Origin: CBDESN01 sp965242495
GTDB taxonomy: Bacteria; Pseudomonadota; Alphaproteobacteria; MPNO01
Direction of reading: 5' to 3'
DNA: 64,000 nucleotides
NCBI GenBank assembly: GCA_965242495.1
Contig: OZ251446.1
Location: forward strand, 310,001-374,000
Shown here: positions 52,004 to 59,086 of the stretch, piece after piece
How positions within the stretch are numbered: position 1 is the stretch's first letter
Layout: each line of letters opens with the position of its first letter
Position numbers and translations under genes: made by a program
Notes under the pieces: model-generated
What the model was told of the DNA's origin: nothing
Seen by the model: only the letters and a program-made list of their open reading frames with translations
Database searches by the model: none

Positions 52004-52483
52004 CTATTCGGCTTCCCGGCGTGCGCCCCCCAGCCAGGCCGTGACCACCAGCTCGGCGACGGCGCCGGGCGGCAGCTCGCTGACGCCGACGTCCGTCCAG
52101 GTCGGGTAGGGCGCCTTGATGTAGCGGTTCTTCACCTCGTTGAAGAGCGGGAAGGTCTTGAGATAGTCCAGGCGGTAGGTTTCGACGGTCACCACGTGGT
52201 CGAAGGTCGCGCCCGCCCGCGCGAGCCGCGTCCCGACCTCCTCGAAGATGCTGACGAAGTTGGCGGTCAGGGCCTCGTCGTCGGCGTCGCGCGCCACCGG
52301 CGTCCCGGTGACCCCGGACAGGTACAGCATGTCGCCCACCCGGACCGCCGGGGCGTAACGGACGGTCTCGGGAAGGTTCGGATCCTGCGAGACGAAGACC
52401 TCGGGCGCGACGCCCTCCCCGGCGGAAGGAGCGGCGAGCGGCGACACCGCCATCAGAACGGCCAATGCGGCGATACGATGCAT
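52004..52483 (-). CDS. Exported RidA-family protein
   Basis: A 159-residue RidA/YjgF-like protein with a clear signal peptide (MHRIAALAVLMAVSPLAAPSAGEG). Mature features: VRYAPAVRVGDMLYLSGVTGTPV, NFVSIFEEVGTRLARAGATFDHVVTVETYRLDYLKTF and APYPTWTDVGVSELPPGAVAELVVTAWLG, where the acidic Glu of AELVV is retained but the active-site Arg is not obvious. Most RidA proteins are cytoplasmic, so a periplasmic role is notable. Convergent with the SDR operon. Confidence 0.85.
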   Translation of the reverse strand: MHRIAALAVLMAVSPLAAPSAGEGVAPEVFVSQDPNLPETVRYAPAVRVGDMLYLSGVTGTPVARDADDEALTANFVSIFEEVGTRLARAGATFDHVVTVETYRLDYLKTFPLFNEVKNRYIKAPYPTWTDVGVSELPPGAVAELVVTAWLGGARREAE

Positions 52484-52540
52484 GGTTCTCTCCTCTATGC
52501 CCGGAAGCCCGTCCCCAGGCGGTCGGGCCGTCCCGGCGTT

Positions 52541-52758
52541 CCCGACGGTCCGTCCAACGTCTCCAACATGAGTCGATCCCGCCAGAAATTAGGGTTTCCA
52601 AATGGACGTGTCGAGCGCGACAATGGCGCTGATGGCGCTGATGGCGCTGATGGCGCTGATGGCGCTGATGGCGCTGATGGCGCTGATGGCGCTGATGGCG
52701 CTGATGGCGCTGATGGCGCTGATGGGCGCGTCCACCCATTTTGAAAGGGACGATGAAC
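52541..52758 (+). promoter_or_regulatory. 5' region of RiPP precursor A, with duplicated leader sequence
   Basis: The stretch from CCCGACGGTCCGTCCAAC to the precursor start is near-identical to 54966-55165 before precursor B, apart from the copy number of the 9-bp repeat. It includes an upstream ORF start (ATG 52602, with AGGG 7 nt before it) and the precursor's own ribosome site AAGGGA at 52745-52750. No obvious consensus promoter was found by eye. Confidence 0.6.
52623..52721 (+). repeat. 9-bp tandem repeat, 11 perfect units (locus A)
   Basis: Eleven perfect copies of ATGGCGCTG, followed by ATGGGC. In the upstream ORF starting at 52602 the repeat reads Met-Ala-Leu. Because the unit is 9 bp, copy-number change never shifts frame. 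The matching array before precursor B has nine units. Confidence 0.97.
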
Positions 52759-53142
52759 ATGATCAACTTGACGACGGTGCTTCACGTACCGATGGCGTCC
52801 GAAGGGGTCCAGTACAGTGCGCGCAAGATCTTGTCCTTCGCGGATGCGCACCGCAAGGATCCGGACTTTCGCTCGCGCACCGACCAGGATCCGGTCGCCG
52901 CCCTCGCCGAGCACGACGTCGAGGTGCGGCCCGATACGGAGGTGCGCATCGCGGAGGACTCGGACGAGGTTTTCCACTTCGTCCTTCCCCCCGACTGGAA
53001 TGCCGGCGTGGGGGACGAGGTGCTCGATGTGGTCGCCGGCGGCTTCGGCAAGACCGCAGGGCAGCGGGGGCTGAACCCCGACGGCTTCAGTTCGTGCTAC
53101 ACCCCGCCCAACCTTCCGGGGTTTACGGGATATCGCCCCTGA
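52759..53142 (+). CDS. NHLP-type RiPP precursor peptide A
   Basis: A 127-residue precursor whose first 95 residues form a nitrile-hydratase-like leader peptide: HRKDPDFRSRTDQDPVAALA followed by PDTEVRIAEDSDEVFHFVLPPD and a double-glycine end VLDVVAGG. The remaining 32 residues are the predicted core, with five Pro, one Cys and several Gly, beginning FGKTAGQRG. The start ATG 52759 is 8 nt after AAGGGA; ATG 52753 is too close. The leader differs from precursor B at only a few positions, while the cores are unrelated. A hairpin, a small ORF and a 2OG oxygenase gene follow. Confidence 0.85.
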   Translation: MINLTTVLHVPMASEGVQYSARKILSFADAHRKDPDFRSRTDQDPVAALAEHDVEVRPDTEVRIAEDSDEVFHFVLPPDWNAGVGDEVLDVVAGGFGKTAGQRGLNPDGFSSCYTPPNLPGFTGYRP

Positions 53143-53237
53143 CGAAGCCGGCGAGGGCGGGGTCGCGCCCCTGTCCGACCGACGCGGCCCGTCGCGTGTC
53201 GCCGTGTCGCGGAAGGAGGCTCCTGACGCGAGGTCTT

Positions 53238-53261
53238 CCGGGGCGCCGCGCGGCGCCCCGG
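53238..53261 (+). promoter_or_regulatory. Perfect 24-nt palindrome after precursor A
   Basis: CCGGGGCGCCGC (53238-53249) is followed directly by its exact complement (53250-53261). It lies ~100 nt after the precursor stop and before the downstream small ORF and oxygenase. A partial attenuator or a 3'-end stabiliser that keeps precursor message in excess is a plausible role. The equivalent at 55622-55645 has one mismatch. Confidence 0.65.
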
Positions 53262-53290
53262 CCGGCCCGCCCCGGACGGTGCTGATCCGG

Positions 53291-53587
53291 ATGCAGGCCG
53301 GGGACTCGCCGGTGCGGTGGCGGGCGGCGGGCGGCGACGACGCGCCGGGCAGGGAACCCGGCGTATGCGTGCTCGCCGTCGATGGCGCGCCTGCTCAGAT
53401 TCACCCCCAGAGCGTCGCGGATCTCATGCAGGCGGGCCGGCACTCCCTGGAGCGGCTCGAGGGGACCGGTTACCGCATCGACTGGCGAGAGGTTCTCGCC
53501 GTCGCCGGGGCCCCGGCGACGGCGCGGCGGGTGATGGCGCTCCCGGCCCGGCCCGAGCCCGGCCACGACGGCGCGGAGGGTGGATGA
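53291..53587 (+). CDS. Small protein of unknown function, coupled to 2OG oxygenase
   Basis: About 98 residues from ATG 53291 (a GTG at 53204 would give ~127). I do not recognise it. Visible parts are GVCVLAVDGAPAQIHPQSVADLMQAGRHSLERLEGTGYRIDWREVLAVAG and a Pro/Gly-rich tail. It has no Cys cluster, membrane segment or signal peptide. The stop overlaps the oxygenase ATG by 4 nt, so the two are made together. A leader-binding or chaperone role in RiPP maturation is conjecture. The start is uncertain because no good ribosome site precedes 53291. Confidence 0.6.
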   Translation: MQAGDSPVRWRAAGGDDAPGREPGVCVLAVDGAPAQIHPQSVADLMQAGRHSLERLEGTGYRIDWREVLAVAGAPATARRVMALPARPEPGHDGAEGG

Positions 53588-54171
53588 AACCCGGGTCGCA
53601 TGTTCTGATCCCCGACTTTCTGCCCACCGCCGACGCCGCGGCGTTGTTCGACAACGTGTATTCCGGCGGTTGGACGATAGGGCTGAGCGGCGGCGGCGTC
53701 ATCGACCGCCTGTCCCGGTCGGTCTTCAACGCCGAACTGAGCGCGCACGAGAGGAAATGGTGGCTCCCGCGCGTCCTCGCGGCGCTTCCGCGGACGGCGC
53801 GGGAGTTGGGGGTGGCCGTATCCGCCGCGCCCGACTTCTTTACCGCCTGGGCGTGCCATCACAGCGGAGATCTTCACGTCCGGCATTGCGACGCCGGAGA
53901 GACCACACCGAGTTTCTGGGACAACCGCCGCATCGCGTATGCCTACTACCTGCATCGTCGGCCGCGCGCCTTCACGGGAGGCGACCTGGTGCTCTATCCG
54001 CCCGGCGTCGCGCCCGTCCGGATTCGGCCGGCGCACAACGCCTTCATCGCGTTCTCGCCCGAAACCGAACACGAGGTCGAGCCGGTGAGCTGCGATCCCG
54101 ACGACTGGGGGGCCGGCCGGTTCTCGATCGTGGGATTCGTGCTCGAACCCGAGTCTCCCGCGGAGGGATGA
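53584..54171 (+). CDS. 2-oxoglutarate/Fe(II)-dependent oxygenase (prolyl hydroxylase-like)
   Basis: 195 residues of the double-stranded beta-helix fold. The iron ligands are H101-x-D103 in HVRHCDAGE and H163 in SPETEHEVEPV, and R179 (about 16 residues later) would bind 2-oxoglutarate. FTGGDLVLYPPG is the typical strand between them. The pattern resembles the P4H/Rps23-hydroxylase group. It lies downstream of precursor A, whose core has five prolines. A tailoring hydroxylase for the RiPP core is the natural inference but is unproven. Confidence 0.8.
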   Translation: MKPGSHVLIPDFLPTADAAALFDNVYSGGWTIGLSGGGVIDRLSRSVFNAELSAHERKWWLPRVLAALPRTARELGVAVSAAPDFFTAWACHHSGDLHVRHCDAGETTPSFWDNRRIAYAYYLHRRPRAFTGGDLVLYPPGVAPVRIRPAHNAFIAFSPETEHEVEPVSCDPDDWGAGRFSIVGFVLEPESPAEG

Positions 54172-54260
54172 GCAAAATCGCCCGCCGGTCGGGATAGCCG
54201 GCGGGGTTCGTGCGCTCTCGGCGGTCGCGCCCCGGCGGAACCCGAATTCTCAAACGGACT

Positions 54261-54890
54261 CTAGCCCGCTATCCGCCGGATCGCCGCGTCCAGGCGGACG
54301 GCGAAGCGCTCCAGCCGACGGTCGTCCAGCGCCACCGCATTGTAGAGGCTCAACATGCGGAAGTCGGCCCCCGGCGCGCAGGCCCCGATCAGCGCGCGCT
54401 TCAGGATGCGCCGCAGCGGGCGGCGGAGGACCAGCCGGTCGAACCACCAGGGCGAGCCCAACGTCGTCACGGCCAGGCAATGCTTCAGCTTGTCGAGACG
54501 GGGCGTGATCCGGCCGCCCTTCTCGGGGTGATCGAACGCGACCCCCGGCGCCCACGCCCGGTCGAACCAGCCCTTGAGCAGGGCCGGGAACCCGAACCAC
54601 CAGGTCGGGAAGACCAGCACCAGAATCTCGGCGCTCTCCAGCGCCTCGATCTCGTCCGCCAGCGCCGACCGGTCGAACCGGTCGGCGAAATAGCTCCGCC
54701 ACTCCTCCGCCGAGAGCGGAGCCGCGAAGCCGGCGGCGTAGAGATCGAGATGATGGGCCTCGACGCCGTGCGCCGCCAGGGCGGCCCGCGCCCGCTCCGC
54801 CAGGAAGCGGCACAGGCTGTCGTCCAGCGGATGGCAGGAAACCAGCAGGCAGCCTTTGCCGCCATGCGGTCGTTGCGCGGGATCGCTCAT
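54261..54890 (-). CDS. NAD(P)H dehydrogenase (quinone)/flavodoxin-like oxidoreductase
   Basis: A 209-residue flavodoxin-fold protein of the MdaB/KefF/NQO type. CLLVSCHPLDDSLCRFLAERARAAL is the FMN-binding start, and VLVFPTWWFGFPALLKGWFDRAWAPG is the hallmark segment. It probably reduces quinones or similar compounds. It lies tail to tail with the oxygenase gene. A truncated copy lies at 55710-55844, so it belongs to the duplicated unit. Confidence 0.88.
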   Translation of the reverse strand: MSDPAQRPHGGKGCLLVSCHPLDDSLCRFLAERARAALAAHGVEAHHLDLYAAGFAAPLSAEEWRSYFADRFDRSALADEIEALESAEILVLVFPTWWFGFPALLKGWFDRAWAPGVAFDHPEKGGRITPRLDKLKHCLAVTTLGSPWWFDRLVLRRPLRRILKRALIGACAPGADFRMLSLYNAVALDDRRLERFAVRLDAAIRRIAG

Positions 54891-55047
54891 GCGGAGCCTC
54901 TGCGGTCGGCGGCGTTCCGCGTAAGGGTGGCCCGGGTCGGCGAAAATGGCCAGCCCGCATTTCGCCCCGACGGTCCGTCCAACGTCTCCAACATGAGTCG
55001 ATCCCCCCGGTAATTAGGGTTTTCAAATGGACGTGTCGAGCGCGACA

Positions 55048-55128
55048 ATGGCGCTGATGGCGCTGATGGCGCTGATGGCGCTGATGGCGCTGATGGCGCT
55101 GATGGCGCTGATGGCGCTGATGGCGCTG
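55048..55128 (+). repeat. 9-bp tandem repeat, 9 perfect units (locus B)
   Basis: Nine copies of ATGGCGCTG in the same context as the 11-unit array at 52623. The flanks (AATGGACGTGTCGAGCGCGAC before, GGCGCGTCCACCCAT after) are conserved, showing that copy number has changed since duplication. Confidence 0.97.
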
Positions 55129-55165
55129 ATGGGCGCGTCCACCCATCTTGAAAAGGACGATGAAC

Positions 55166-55570
55166 ATGATCAACTTGACGACAGTGCTTCACGTACCGAT
55201 GGCGTCCGAGCAGGTCCAGGAGAGCGCGAGCAGGCTCCTGTCCTTCGCGGATGCGCACCGCAAGGATCCGGACTTTCGCTCGCGCGTCGACCAGGACCCG
55301 GTCGCCGCCCTCGCCGAGCACGACGTCGCGGCGCGGCCCGATACGGAGGTGCGCATCGCGGAGGACTCGGACGAAGTTTTCCATTTCGTCTTCCCTCCCG
55401 ACTGGAACGTCGGCGTGGGGGACGAGGTGCTCAATTCGGTCGCCGGCGGCGGCAAGAGCGCCTCCGGCTGCGGCGGCGGCGGCACCGCCGGCTATGGAGG
55501 GTGCGCCGGCCCGCCGGCTTGCGGATGTGGCGCAGGCTGCATCGACTCGTGGACCTTCGGGAGGGACTGA
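55166..55570 (+). CDS. NHLP-type RiPP precursor peptide B (Gly/Cys-rich core)
   Basis: A 134-residue paralogue of precursor A. The 95-residue leader (MINLTTVLHVPMASEQVQE... to SVAGG) is almost the same as in A. The core of 39 residues is completely different: very rich in Gly, with five Cys (102, 113, 119, 121, 125), two Ser near its start, and a tail IDSWTFGRD. Such a core suits thioether, disulfide or heterocycle formation. No modifying enzyme gene lies directly downstream; only a decayed 3' flank shared with locus A remains. ATG 55166 has AAGGA 8 nt upstream. Confidence 0.85.
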   Translation: MINLTTVLHVPMASEQVQESASRLLSFADAHRKDPDFRSRVDQDPVAALAEHDVAARPDTEVRIAEDSDEVFHFVFPPDWNVGVGDEVLNSVAGGGKSASGCGGGGTAGYGGCAGPPACGCGAGCIDSWTFGRD

Positions 55571-55709
55571 TCGACGCGGCGCGTCGCACATCGCGGAAGG
55601 AGGCTCCTGACGCGAGGTCTTCCGGGGCGCCGCGGGGCGCCCCGGCCGGCCCGCCCCGGCCGCCGCTGATCCGGGGCCGCGCCCCTCCGTTGCTCGGACG
55701 CGCTGCGGC
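55571..55709 (+). other. Truncated copy of locus A 3' flank
   Basis: After precursor B the sequence matches the region after precursor A through GCGGAAGGAGGCTCCTGACG, the near-palindrome at 55622-55645 and CGCTGATCCGG. It then breaks off at about 55673. The small ORF and the oxygenase gene present in A are missing, so B lost or never received them. Confidence 0.7.
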
Positions 55710-55844
55710 CTAAGAGTCCGTTATGCGCCGGCCCGCCGCGTCAAGGCGGACGGCGAGGCGCTCCAGCCGACGGTCGTCCAGCGGATGGCGGGAAACCGGC
55801 AGGCGGACTTTGCCGCGATGCGGTCGTTGCGCGGGGTCGCTCAT
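55710..55844 (-). pseudogene. Internally deleted copy of the NAD(P)H dehydrogenase gene
   Basis: A 44-codon frame joins the N-terminal end (MSDPAQRPHRGKVRLPVSRHPLDD) directly to the C-terminal end (RRLERLAVRLDAAGRRITDS) of the gene at 54261-54890. The join falls at GTCGTCCAGCG (55773-55783). That 11-mer occurs twice in the intact gene (54321-54331 and 54819-54829), so 498 bp between direct repeats have been lost. Confidence 0.85.
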
Positions 55845-55989
55845 GCGGGGCCTCTGCGGTCGGCGGCGTCCTGCGTAAGGGTGGCGGGACCGGCTGAAAT
55901 GGCCAGCCCGTTCCGCGCCTCCCGATTGGCGAACGCCGCCGCCGCTTGCCGTGCGCCGGGGCGGCTGGCAGGATGCCCCCGCCCGTCGC

Positions 55990-57204
55990 ATGGAATACCG
56001 GCCCGCCGCGATGTCGTCGAATCGGATTGCGGTCGCGTTCGCGAACGTCGCGCATTTCTACGCGCACGTTCTGATGCTGCTCTACCCGACGGTGGTTCTC
56101 GCCCTCGAAGGAGCGTTCGGCCTGTCCTATGGCGAGCTGCTGACGCTGGCCCTGCCGGGCTTCGTCCTGTTCGGGGTCGCGGCGCTTCCGGCCGGGTGGC
56201 TGGGCGACCGCTGGAGCGCGCACGGCATGATGGCGCTGTTCTTTCTCGGCAGCGGGGCGGCGGCGATCCTGACCGGCCTCGCCGCGAGCGCGCTGGAGCT
56301 CGCGGCCGGCCTCGCGCTGATCGGTCTGTTCGCGTCGATCTACCATCCGGTCGGCACCGCGGTCGTCGTCGGCAACGCGGTCAATCGCGGCCGCGCGCTC
56401 GGCGTCAACGGCGTGTTCGGGAGCGCCGGCGTAGCCCTGGCGCCGCTGATCGCGAGCGGTTTGCTCGGGGCCATGGGCTGGCGCAGCGCTTTCCTTCTGC
56501 CGGGCGCGCTGTCGATGCTGACCGGGCTCGGATTCCTGTACGCCGCGCGGCGCGGCGTCGGGCGCCGCCGGATCGCGCGGCCGCCCGACCCGGCGGTCTC
56601 GCGCGCGGATTCGATCCGCGGCCTCGGCATCGTCGCCGTGACCACCCTCGCCGTCGGCCTGATCGCGCAGGCGCTGATGGTCGGGCTGCCCAAGCTGTTC
56701 GACGTGAGCGTCGCCTTGTTCGCGTCCGCCGGGCCGGTCGGCACCGGCGGGCTGGTGACCGCCGCGCTCCTGTTCGGCATGGCCGGCCAGTATGTCGGCG
56801 GGCGCCTGGCCGACGCCTGGCCGCTGGAGCGCGTCTATGTCGGCATGATGGCGATGGCGGCTCCGGTCGCCGTCCTCGCCGCCGGCCTGCGCGAACTGCC
56901 GCTGGTCGCCGCCTGCGCCGCGGTGATGATGCTTACCTCGGCGGCGGTTCCCTCGGAGAACAGCCTCGTCGCGCGCTACTGTCCGCGCGACTGGCGGGCC
57001 ACGGCCTACGGGGTCAAGTTCGTGCTGGCCCTCGGGGTGAGTTCGCTCGCCGTGCCCATGGTCGGCGCGATCTACGACCGGTTCGGCGGCTTCTATTGGC
57101 TGTTCGTCGCCATCGCCCTGCTCGCCGCGCTGGTCGCCGCCTGCGGCCTGTTCCTGCCGCCGGCGCGCCGGGCCGTCATCCCGGTCGCGGCGCCCGCCGA
57201 GTGA
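55990..57204 (+). CDS. Major facilitator superfamily transporter
   Basis: A 404-residue membrane protein with twelve hydrophobic stretches. The inter-helix motif AGWLGDRWSAHGMM (motif A) and the repeated two-half layout are typical. IYHPVGTAVVVGNAVNRGRALGVNGVFGSAGVALAPLIAS resembles the fosmidomycin-resistance/oxalate branch of the MFS. Starts at 55990 and 56011 are both possible. Its substrate is unknown. It lies downstream of the RiPP duplication, and any role in peptide export is speculation. Confidence 0.88.
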   Translation: MEYRPAAMSSNRIAVAFANVAHFYAHVLMLLYPTVVLALEGAFGLSYGELLTLALPGFVLFGVAALPAGWLGDRWSAHGMMALFFLGSGAAAILTGLAASALELAAGLALIGLFASIYHPVGTAVVVGNAVNRGRALGVNGVFGSAGVALAPLIASGLLGAMGWRSAFLLPGALSMLTGLGFLYAARRGVGRRRIARPPDPAVSRADSIRGLGIVAVTTLAVGLIAQALMVGLPKLFDVSVALFASAGPVGTGGLVTAALLFGMAGQYVGGRLADAWPLERVYVGMMAMAAPVAVLAAGLRELPLVAACAAVMMLTSAAVPSENSLVARYCPRDWRATAYGVKFVLALGVSSLAVPMVGAIYDRFGGFYWLFVAIALLAALVAACGLFLPPARRAVIPVAAPAE

Positions 57205-57241
57205 ACGCCGCCCCGGGGGGCGGGGCAGGGGGGGGCGCGGG

Positions 57242-58543
57242 CTACGCCTTCGCCAACGCGCGGTCGAGATCGGCGAGGATGTCGTCGATATGCTCGATGC
57301 CGACCGACAGGCGGATCACGTCGTCGCCGGCGCCCGCGCCGGCCCGCTGCGCCTCGGTCAGCTGGCGATGGGTGGTCGAGGCGGGGTGGATGATCAGGCT
57401 CCGCGTGTCGCCGATATTGGCGAGATGCGAGAACAGCTCCACGCGATCGACCAATGCGACTCCCGCCGCGTAGCCGCCCTTGACGCCGAAGGTCAGCACC
57501 GCTCCGGCGCCCCGCGGCAGATACTTCGCGGCGAGTTCGCGATAGGGGCTCGAAGCGAGCCCCGGATAGGACACCCAGGCGACCGCGGGATGCCCCTCGA
57601 GCCACGCCGCGACCGCCTGCGCGTTGGCGCAATGCCGCTCCATGCGGAGCGGCAGCGTCTCCACCCCTTGCAGAAGGTTCCATGCCGATTGCGGCGACAT
57701 GCACGGGCCGTAGTCCCGCAGCGCCACCGCGCGGGCCTTCATGGTGAAGCCGAAATCGCCGAAGGTCTCGGCGAAGGTCAGGCCGTGATAGGCCGGATCG
57801 GGCTCGGCGAGACCCGGAAACTTGCCGTTTCGCGCCCAGTCGAAGCGGCCCGACTCCACGACCACCCCGCCCATGGTGTTGCCGTGCCCGCCGATGAACT
57901 TGGTCGCCGAGTGGACCACCAGGTCGGCGCCCCAGTCGAGCGGCCGGCAGAGACAGGGCGATGCGAGCGTGTTGTCGACGACCAGGGGGACGCCGTGCGC
58001 GCCGGCGACGCCGGCCACCGCCTCGAGGTCGATGACGACGCCGCCCGGGTTGGCGAGAGTTTCGCAGAAGACGAACTTCACCCGGTCCGTCATTGCCGCG
58101 CGCACGTTCTCGGGGTCCGTCATGTCGACGATGCGGCAGTTCCAGCCCAGCTTGGGGAAGCTTACGCCGAACTGCGTGACCGAGCCGCCATACAGGTTGC
58201 GCGACGCGACGAATTCGTCGCCCGGCTCCAGCAGGGTGGCCGCAAGCAGGAACTGCGCCGCATGTCCGCTCGCCGCGGCGACCGCGCCGCGGCCGTTCTC
58301 CAGAGCCGCGATCCGCTCCTCGAACACCGCGACGGTGGGGTTGGTGATGCGCGAATAGATGTAACCGAAGGTCTGCAAGTTGAACAGTTCGGCCGCGTGC
58401 TCGGCGTCGTCGAAGACGTAGGACGCCGTCTGGTAGATCGGCGTCGAACGCGCCCCGGTCGTCGGGTCGGGCCGGGCGCCGGCATGGACCGCCAGCGTCT
58501 CGACGCCGTAGCCGCGCGGCCCGCCGTCGGTCTCGCCGCTCAT
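57242..58543 (-). CDS. metY: O-acetylhomoserine aminocarboxypropyltransferase/cysteine synthase (Cys/Met PLP family)
   Basis: A 433-residue PLP enzyme of the Cys/Met metabolism family that makes homocysteine or methionine from O-acetylhomoserine and sulfide or methanethiol. Typical segments: ETLAVHAGARPDPTTGARSTPIYQTASYVF, YSRITNPTVAVFEERIAALENG, PLVVDNTLASPCLCRPLDWGADLVVHSATKFIGGHG (PLP lysine in SATK), and LSVGIEHIDDILADLDRAL. Its start overlaps the CoA-binding gene by 4 nt, a pairing often found. Confidence 0.92.
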   Translation of the reverse strand: MSGETDGGPRGYGVETLAVHAGARPDPTTGARSTPIYQTASYVFDDAEHAAELFNLQTFGYIYSRITNPTVAVFEERIAALENGRGAVAAASGHAAQFLLAATLLEPGDEFVASRNLYGGSVTQFGVSFPKLGWNCRIVDMTDPENVRAAMTDRVKFVFCETLANPGGVVIDLEAVAGVAGAHGVPLVVDNTLASPCLCRPLDWGADLVVHSATKFIGGHGNTMGGVVVESGRFDWARNGKFPGLAEPDPAYHGLTFAETFGDFGFTMKARAVALRDYGPCMSPQSAWNLLQGVETLPLRMERHCANAQAVAAWLEGHPAVAWVSYPGLASSPYRELAAKYLPRGAGAVLTFGVKGGYAAGVALVDRVELFSHLANIGDTRSLIIHPASTTHRQLTEAQRAGAGAGDDVIRLSVGIEHIDDILADLDRALAKA

Positions 58544-59085
58544 CCGCGGAGCGGCCTCGGGCGTTTCGCCGAGACGATGCGGGTGTTGATCCCGCTCCAG
58601 CCGAGTTCGCCCGAGAGGCGCGCATACTCGATCTTCGGACAGCGGTTCATCACCACCGTCAAACCGGCCGCCTCGGCGAGTGCGGCCGCCCGGTCGTCGC
58701 GCACCCCGAGCTGCATCCACAGCACCTCGATGCCCTTGTCCCTGTTCGCGATCGTCTCTCGCGCGATGTCGGCCGCCTCCGCCGGCGGGCGGAAGACGTC
58801 CACCATGTCGAGCCGGTGCGGGATCTCGGCGAGGCCGGCGTAGACGGTCTCGCCCAGGATCTCCTCGCCGGCGCGCCGCGGGTTGACCGGGATGATGCGG
58901 AAGCCGCGTTTCTGGAGATACTTCATGGCGTAGTAGCTCGGCCGCCGCCATGCCGCGCTGGCCCCCACCATCGCGAAGGTCCGCACGCTGCGGAGGATCG
59001 CGCGGATCTCGTCGTCCGGGTAGTCGTCGTGATGCGCCAGATGGATCGGCGCGGCGTCGTCCGCCGCGGGTCCGGCGCGGTCCAT
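58540..59085 (-). CDS. CoA-binding domain protein (YccU-like)
   Basis: A 181-residue Rossmann-type CoA-binding protein: IRAILRSVRTFAMVGASAAWRRPSYYAMKYLQKRGFRIIPVNPRRAGEEILGETVYAGLAEIP, then VDVFRPPAEAADIARETIANRDKGIEVLWMQLG. It is the middle gene of a coupled unit, starting 1 nt after the enoyl-CoA hydratase stop and overlapping metY. Its biochemical role is not established. Confidence 0.9.
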   Translation of the reverse strand: MDRAGPAADDAAPIHLAHHDDYPDDEIRAILRSVRTFAMVGASAAWRRPSYYAMKYLQKRGFRIIPVNPRRAGEEILGETVYAGLAEIPHRLDMVDVFRPPAEAADIARETIANRDKGIEVLWMQLGVRDDRAAALAEAAGLTVVMNRCPKIEYARLSGELGWSGINTRIVSAKRPRPLRG

Positions 59086-59086
59086 C

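Noticed and set aside
52623..55128. Tandem arrays taken at first as CRISPR or as (His-Gln-Arg)n coding genes on the minus strand
   Set aside because: The units are contiguous 9-mers without spacers, so not CRISPR. The minus-strand frames extend through unrelated genes and have no supporting start or homology.
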